A stretch of DNA of 64,000 nucleotides. It comes from Norana najaformis. Taxonomy: Eukaryota > Annelida > Clitellata > Crassiclitellata > Hormogastridae. The notes below the pieces were generated by a model that was not told the origin of the DNA, made no database searches, and worked only from the letters and a program-made list of their open reading frames with translations. This document shows positions 60,601 to 64,000 of the stretch, in pieces (positions within the stretch are counted from its first letter, which is position 1; every line of letters begins with the position of its first letter). Where the stretch lies: assembly GCA_964023275.1 (NCBI GenBank), contig OZ029916.1, positions 39,185,396-39,249,395 on the forward strand, written 5' to 3'. A program made the position numbers and the translations under genes.

Positions 60601-61302
60601 ATGAAAATATTCAATTCAAACACTGATTTTTCACGCCAGTGGACTGACTCTAGAACACGACTTATGTACTAATGAAACAGAATTGCAGCGCAAGGTGTGA
60701 AGTACCTAAACTTAACTTAGTTTACCTTACCTTGCTTTACCCTACCATAACTTCCCTTTAGAATGAGTGGAAGAGATACTCACAGAGCAATGACAAGCGA
60801 TGCAATTCCGACGAGAGCTAACTGGTCTTTAAGCAGCGTGCGTTTAGCCAAGTACCGGTCAAGAATATTTACAGCGAGGAAGAGTGATTCCCTGTTGCAA
60901 TCATACACCGTGACGATTGATTCTATCCACTTGATCACTTTGGTGCGCTGCCACGGTTGAAAATTCGGCTGATCTATCAGATCGCAGGGCGTCGCTCGTC
61001 GCTTTACCTGCTTGGAGAAAACATAGGTAGCCTTGATTTGTATTGGATTAATGGACAAATAGACAGGCAGAAGAATAGAAAGATAGATGGACCGAATGAT
61101 AGATGAACAGTATAGATAGAGAGACAGACAGATAGACAGACATACAGACAGACATACATACATACAGACATACAATTCATAATGGGTAACCTTACCACTA
61201 GATCATCTCTATAGATAATACTCTTACCTCTAGATAAAGTTGATGTTGTAAAAAGTCATCGCGCAGATCCTGTGACATATTCAACATTTCGCAAAAGCCC
61301 AT
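57652..61302 (-). CDS. Divergent A-type-like cyclin, copy 1 (six coding exons)
   Basis: Predicted CDK regulatory subunit, 278 residues. Minus-strand exons: 61302-61228, 61007-60784, 59956-59875, 59058-58930, 58248-58135 and 57864-57652, all with AG/GT borders and consistent phase. The first cyclin fold contains SLFLAVNILDRYLAKRTLL and LALVGIASLVIAL, the CDK-contacting Lys (KYTET) and Glu (IIDMEYMILK). LEFEIGAPTANFFV leads into the second fold (CEFSLIPSCLGVYKPSVVA, then KRCIADFKDICIP). Trp and Asp of the canonical WL/DR positions are kept, but MRAIL reads QRTKV. Exons 4 and 5 have the same lengths (129 and 114) as their counterparts in copy 2. The start is the Met after a stop in the same frame; an upstream exon with a destruction box cannot be excluded. 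A-type is favoured over B-type by the APTAN segment. Confidence 0.85.
58000..58060. repeat. Dispersed tatagcgccttt repeat end
   Basis: cttaatatagcgcctttaaa followed by agtacctctcaaaagg, similar to segments near 9812, 20908, 44797, 51420 and 60030. It probably represents the terminus of a SINE or LINE family. Confidence 0.5.
59165..59385 (+). mobile_element. Diverged LINE family 1 tail in cyclin copy 1 intron
   Basis: In order it shows catccaccgtag, tggaaccgaacc, ccagttttgcttggga and ttaagctggttcccgcca blocks, matching 1620-1760 with many substitutions. It lies in the intron between exons 3 and 4, opposite to the gene. Confidence 0.65.
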
Positions 61303-61309
61303 CTTTAAT

Positions 61310-62885
61310 TATTAATTGATCCAATTTCAGAATTGCAGCACTGTTTAGAAGAAAAATATCAGAATTTCATGTTTAACTTAAAGCAAAACACAATAGTTAA
61401 TTATCTAGACAATCAATATAGTGCTTTTTGTTCTTGAACTTTTCGCTGCTAACTTATCAGCAATATGCCTATCCATATTCCGAGAGAAAAGAAAGCGCTG
61501 CATGTCCAGCAAGTAAGAAAGTTATCAGCAAGTAACATAGTAACAAAAGAGATTTTTCAACAAACTTTTATCGGTTTATGAAATCGGGAATTTTTCTGTC
61601 AGAAATATAAAACTGATAACGCAACTGTTTAAAAATAAAGATAATTTATCTCAAAACATGACATCATTTAAAAATAAATAGACTGCCTCTGTTCTTTTGT
61701 CTAAATAAATTTTAAATTTGTGTTTGGCACGCATTTAGATGTCTTCCACATTCTATGTGCATACCTCAGCGTTGTTTTCGAATCTACGAAGTTCTGTTTG
61801 TACACAACAACAGAATACACGAAAATCCTGCTTTTAAAGTTGTCAGATTCGCGTGCATTCTCAATCCGTCGAACATTATCTAACTCGCTATTACTGATTA
61901 CTAACTTACTTATTTATTCGATATTTGCTGCATGCAGCGCTTTGTTCTCTGCACTTTGGAGCGGCCATTTTTTTGATAAGTTAGCGGCAGAAAGTGAAAA
62001 TTACCTAATAGTATGCAATGTCTGCGTTTAACTAATAAACATAGAAGTTTCTAGAAATAAAAGTTATGATAAATGTAGCAAATTTCGTATTTATTGAAAA
62101 GAAACACGCAAGCATGTCGTGCGTTTAGTTTCAATTAACACACGTGGGTATCACCGGTTTTTACCGAGTTGCCTATTGATCAGCATTTTTCATAGAGTAG
62201 CCTATGTTAAAATGTTAAGAAATGTTCTTAATACGATTTACTGTATTAAAATATGGCAAGGACAAGGCCATGCCAGTCAAAGCCAACGCAGGACATTTCG
62301 AGGCCAACCAACCTTATTATTAACTTATTATTCACTAGATCGACTATTTTAAAACCCGATTTATATACAATGTCTAAGAATTAAAATGTCTGGAGATTAG
62401 AAATAACTTCTGAAAATTTCCGAAACTGCTAAGCATCGCCAGTTTGTTATTATTATTTTATTAGATTTAAAAAATTTTCATTATATACCATACATTATAT
62501 ACCTTATCGATAACTTACTAGAAATCGTGGGTAGCTGAAAACGAGAAATCACATAAATGTAGAAACAAATCAAAATGGTAAATTTTTTTCTTACCTTTGA
62601 GTTTTCCTTTCTTAACTCAGATATTCGGAATCTGTTGCCCTCCGGAATCAACTCTTAAATCCGATATGTGTCAACCGTGAAGCAAATGTTACTAAAGTTA
62701 TGTCGTTAACTAATGCAGCCAAGCGTGGCCTATAGGCTTCACTTGGAAAGTCGAACAATACCGATAAGAGCTTCCGATTAAAAGATCCTGAAGCCACGAT
62801 TCGCTTTTCTTAAATACTGCTTGTATATTCGAAGTCTTTTTATCTCATAAGATCCTTTTCTCACAAGCGCTGCTTCCTCACGCTT
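61310..62885. other. Upstream of cyclin copy 1; no gene recognised
   Basis: AT-rich, largely unique sequence. The plus-strand 103-codon frame at 61720 has no domain. Presumed promoter region of copy 1 lies here but no element can be assigned. Confidence 0.4.
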
Positions 62886-62887
62886 CA

Positions 62888-63090
62888 CGGCCAATGAGAA
62901 CTGGCTATTTCAGAGATTTTAACCTCGGGCTAGCACGGTCAGTAGGCCTACGCGGGGGCTTAAATGGCGTGACGCCTATTCAAATGGGCAGCTGTGGTGA
63001 AGGATCTCACCAAATATATTCATTGAAAAATGTGCAGGGTCGAGGCCTTACGGTGGATATAGAAAAACATGTACATTTACACTTAGTCTT
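62888..63090. mobile_element. SINE family C copy, reverse orientation to 44928
   Basis: ggctatttcagagattttaa, then cttaaatggcgtgacgcc, ttcattgaaaaatgtg and aaaacatgtacatttacac match the other copies in reverse order. Its frame of 93 codons is repeat translation. Confidence 0.7.
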
Positions 63091-63299
63091 CCTTGCCACA
63101 ATTTGCGGCAGTTTAAAAGTTCGCGATATCTGTAAAATCCAAACATTCAGTGATGGTCTTGCATACATAAATTAATCTGCTTACCAGTGCAATCTTAATA
63201 AATGTGAACAAGGATTCAAGACGCATATCCGTCAACTTGTGACCCAGTTTATAGCCTCTGGGTTCCCTTAAATCATGAAAGTGCATCGATTATTTACTT

Positions 63300-63500
63300 A
63301 TTTTTATTATTATTTAATTATTTACTTATATTTATTTACTTGCGTGGTTGAATATCAGTAGACAGCATCCTTTCAGTTGAGTGGATGGTGCTAAAGAAAT
63401 GCGATGGGTAGCAGAAATTTTCAGTTTGAGATAAAAGGATATGTACCCCTATATGAAGATATCAAGACAGATTTCCAAAACCACTCACACAAAGAAGTTC
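63300..63500. other. No gene; ATTT-rich
   Basis: tatttttattattatttaat repetition near 63300-63345, then unique sequence. Confidence 0.5.
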
Positions 63501-63504
63501 ACGC

Positions 63505-63660
63505 TTCTGTGTGTAATTTCTGTTTAACGACGCTATGTCATAACGAAAATGGTTAGCGTTGCCCTTCTCGTTTATCCAGGCTTGGAACTGGCACCACCCG
63601 AGTAAAGAAGTGGCGGAGTTGTAGTCACGCTTCTCCTTTAGTCATTAGTACTTCTATGTA
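63505..63660 (+). mobile_element. SINE family B copy
   Basis: gtttaacgacgctatgtcat, then ggttagcgttgccctt and ttatccaggcttggaactgg match 22836-22910 and the reversed copy at 10690-10800. The remaining bases to 64000 show no recognised feature. Confidence 0.6.
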
Positions 63661-64000
63661 CCATACTCCCTTAGGTGAATACAACACAAATCAGGGAAGA
63701 GTACTGTACCTGGGAAGAGTACTGTACCAGTCAATCCATTTCGCACGTCAATTCACTTGATTTGAAGCTGATTGATTAAATGAAAGCAAGTAAATGAATT
63801 GCCCGAGTTGTGTGCTTACATGATCCTCCCGCTTCCGTATTTATTTAGCTCGAGTCTTATTGTCTTTAACTGAGAAGTGTCAAATTTAGCAGCGGGAGTG
63901 TTGGGCAACATTCGCAGTTTAATTGTAGCAGTCGAAGCCTTAATAATATTGTTTGTATTTTTGACAGATGCAATCGAAGTATTCAATCATAAGTATTCTT

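Overview
This is eukaryotic nuclear DNA from an animal. There are no operons, genes are split by GT-AG introns, and intergenic space is filled with microsatellites, minisatellites, tRNA-derived SINEs and decayed LINEs. The protocadherin style (a huge ectodomain exon with a first repeat like those of molluscs and annelids), the tristetraprolin-type zinc finger and the repeat content suggest a marine lophotrochozoan, perhaps a mollusc. That placement is inference; no species can be named from the window.

Layout. 1-3 kb holds simple repeats, a LINE 3' end and a SINE. 3.0-4.7 kb (+) is the main exon of a CCCH tandem zinc-finger gene, followed by an AT-rich 3' region. 5.8-13.6 kb is repeat-rich: a 33-bp minisatellite at 8.9-9.6 kb and a decayed minus-strand LINE at 11.1-12.95 kb. 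13.65-15.15 kb carries a 1.36-kb transposon-protein fragment between exact 72-bp direct repeats. 15-37 kb is almost gene-free: 24-bp and 29-bp minisatellites, a 1.7-kb CTGT-rich VNTR (21.0-22.7 kb), LINE and SINE copies and long microsatellites. 37.76-43.64 kb (+) is a protocadherin gene: one large ectodomain/membrane exon plus two inferred cytoplasmic exons. 43.8-47.3 kb has two long inverted repeats and a Tc1/mariner-type fragment flanked by 30-bp direct repeats. 49.56-61.30 kb (-) holds two tandem divergent A-type-like cyclin genes, which I assembled exon by exon from splice sites and reading phase.

The recognisable genes have separate roles: mRNA decay (CCCH protein), cell adhesion (protocadherin) and CDK regulation (the cyclins). 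I see no pathway joining them. The two cyclins clearly descend from one duplication, because four consecutive introns interrupt them at matching positions and phases and two internal exons have identical lengths. The most unusual features are this diverged cyclin pair, and three segments each bounded by exact 29-72 bp direct repeats without ordinary transposon ends.
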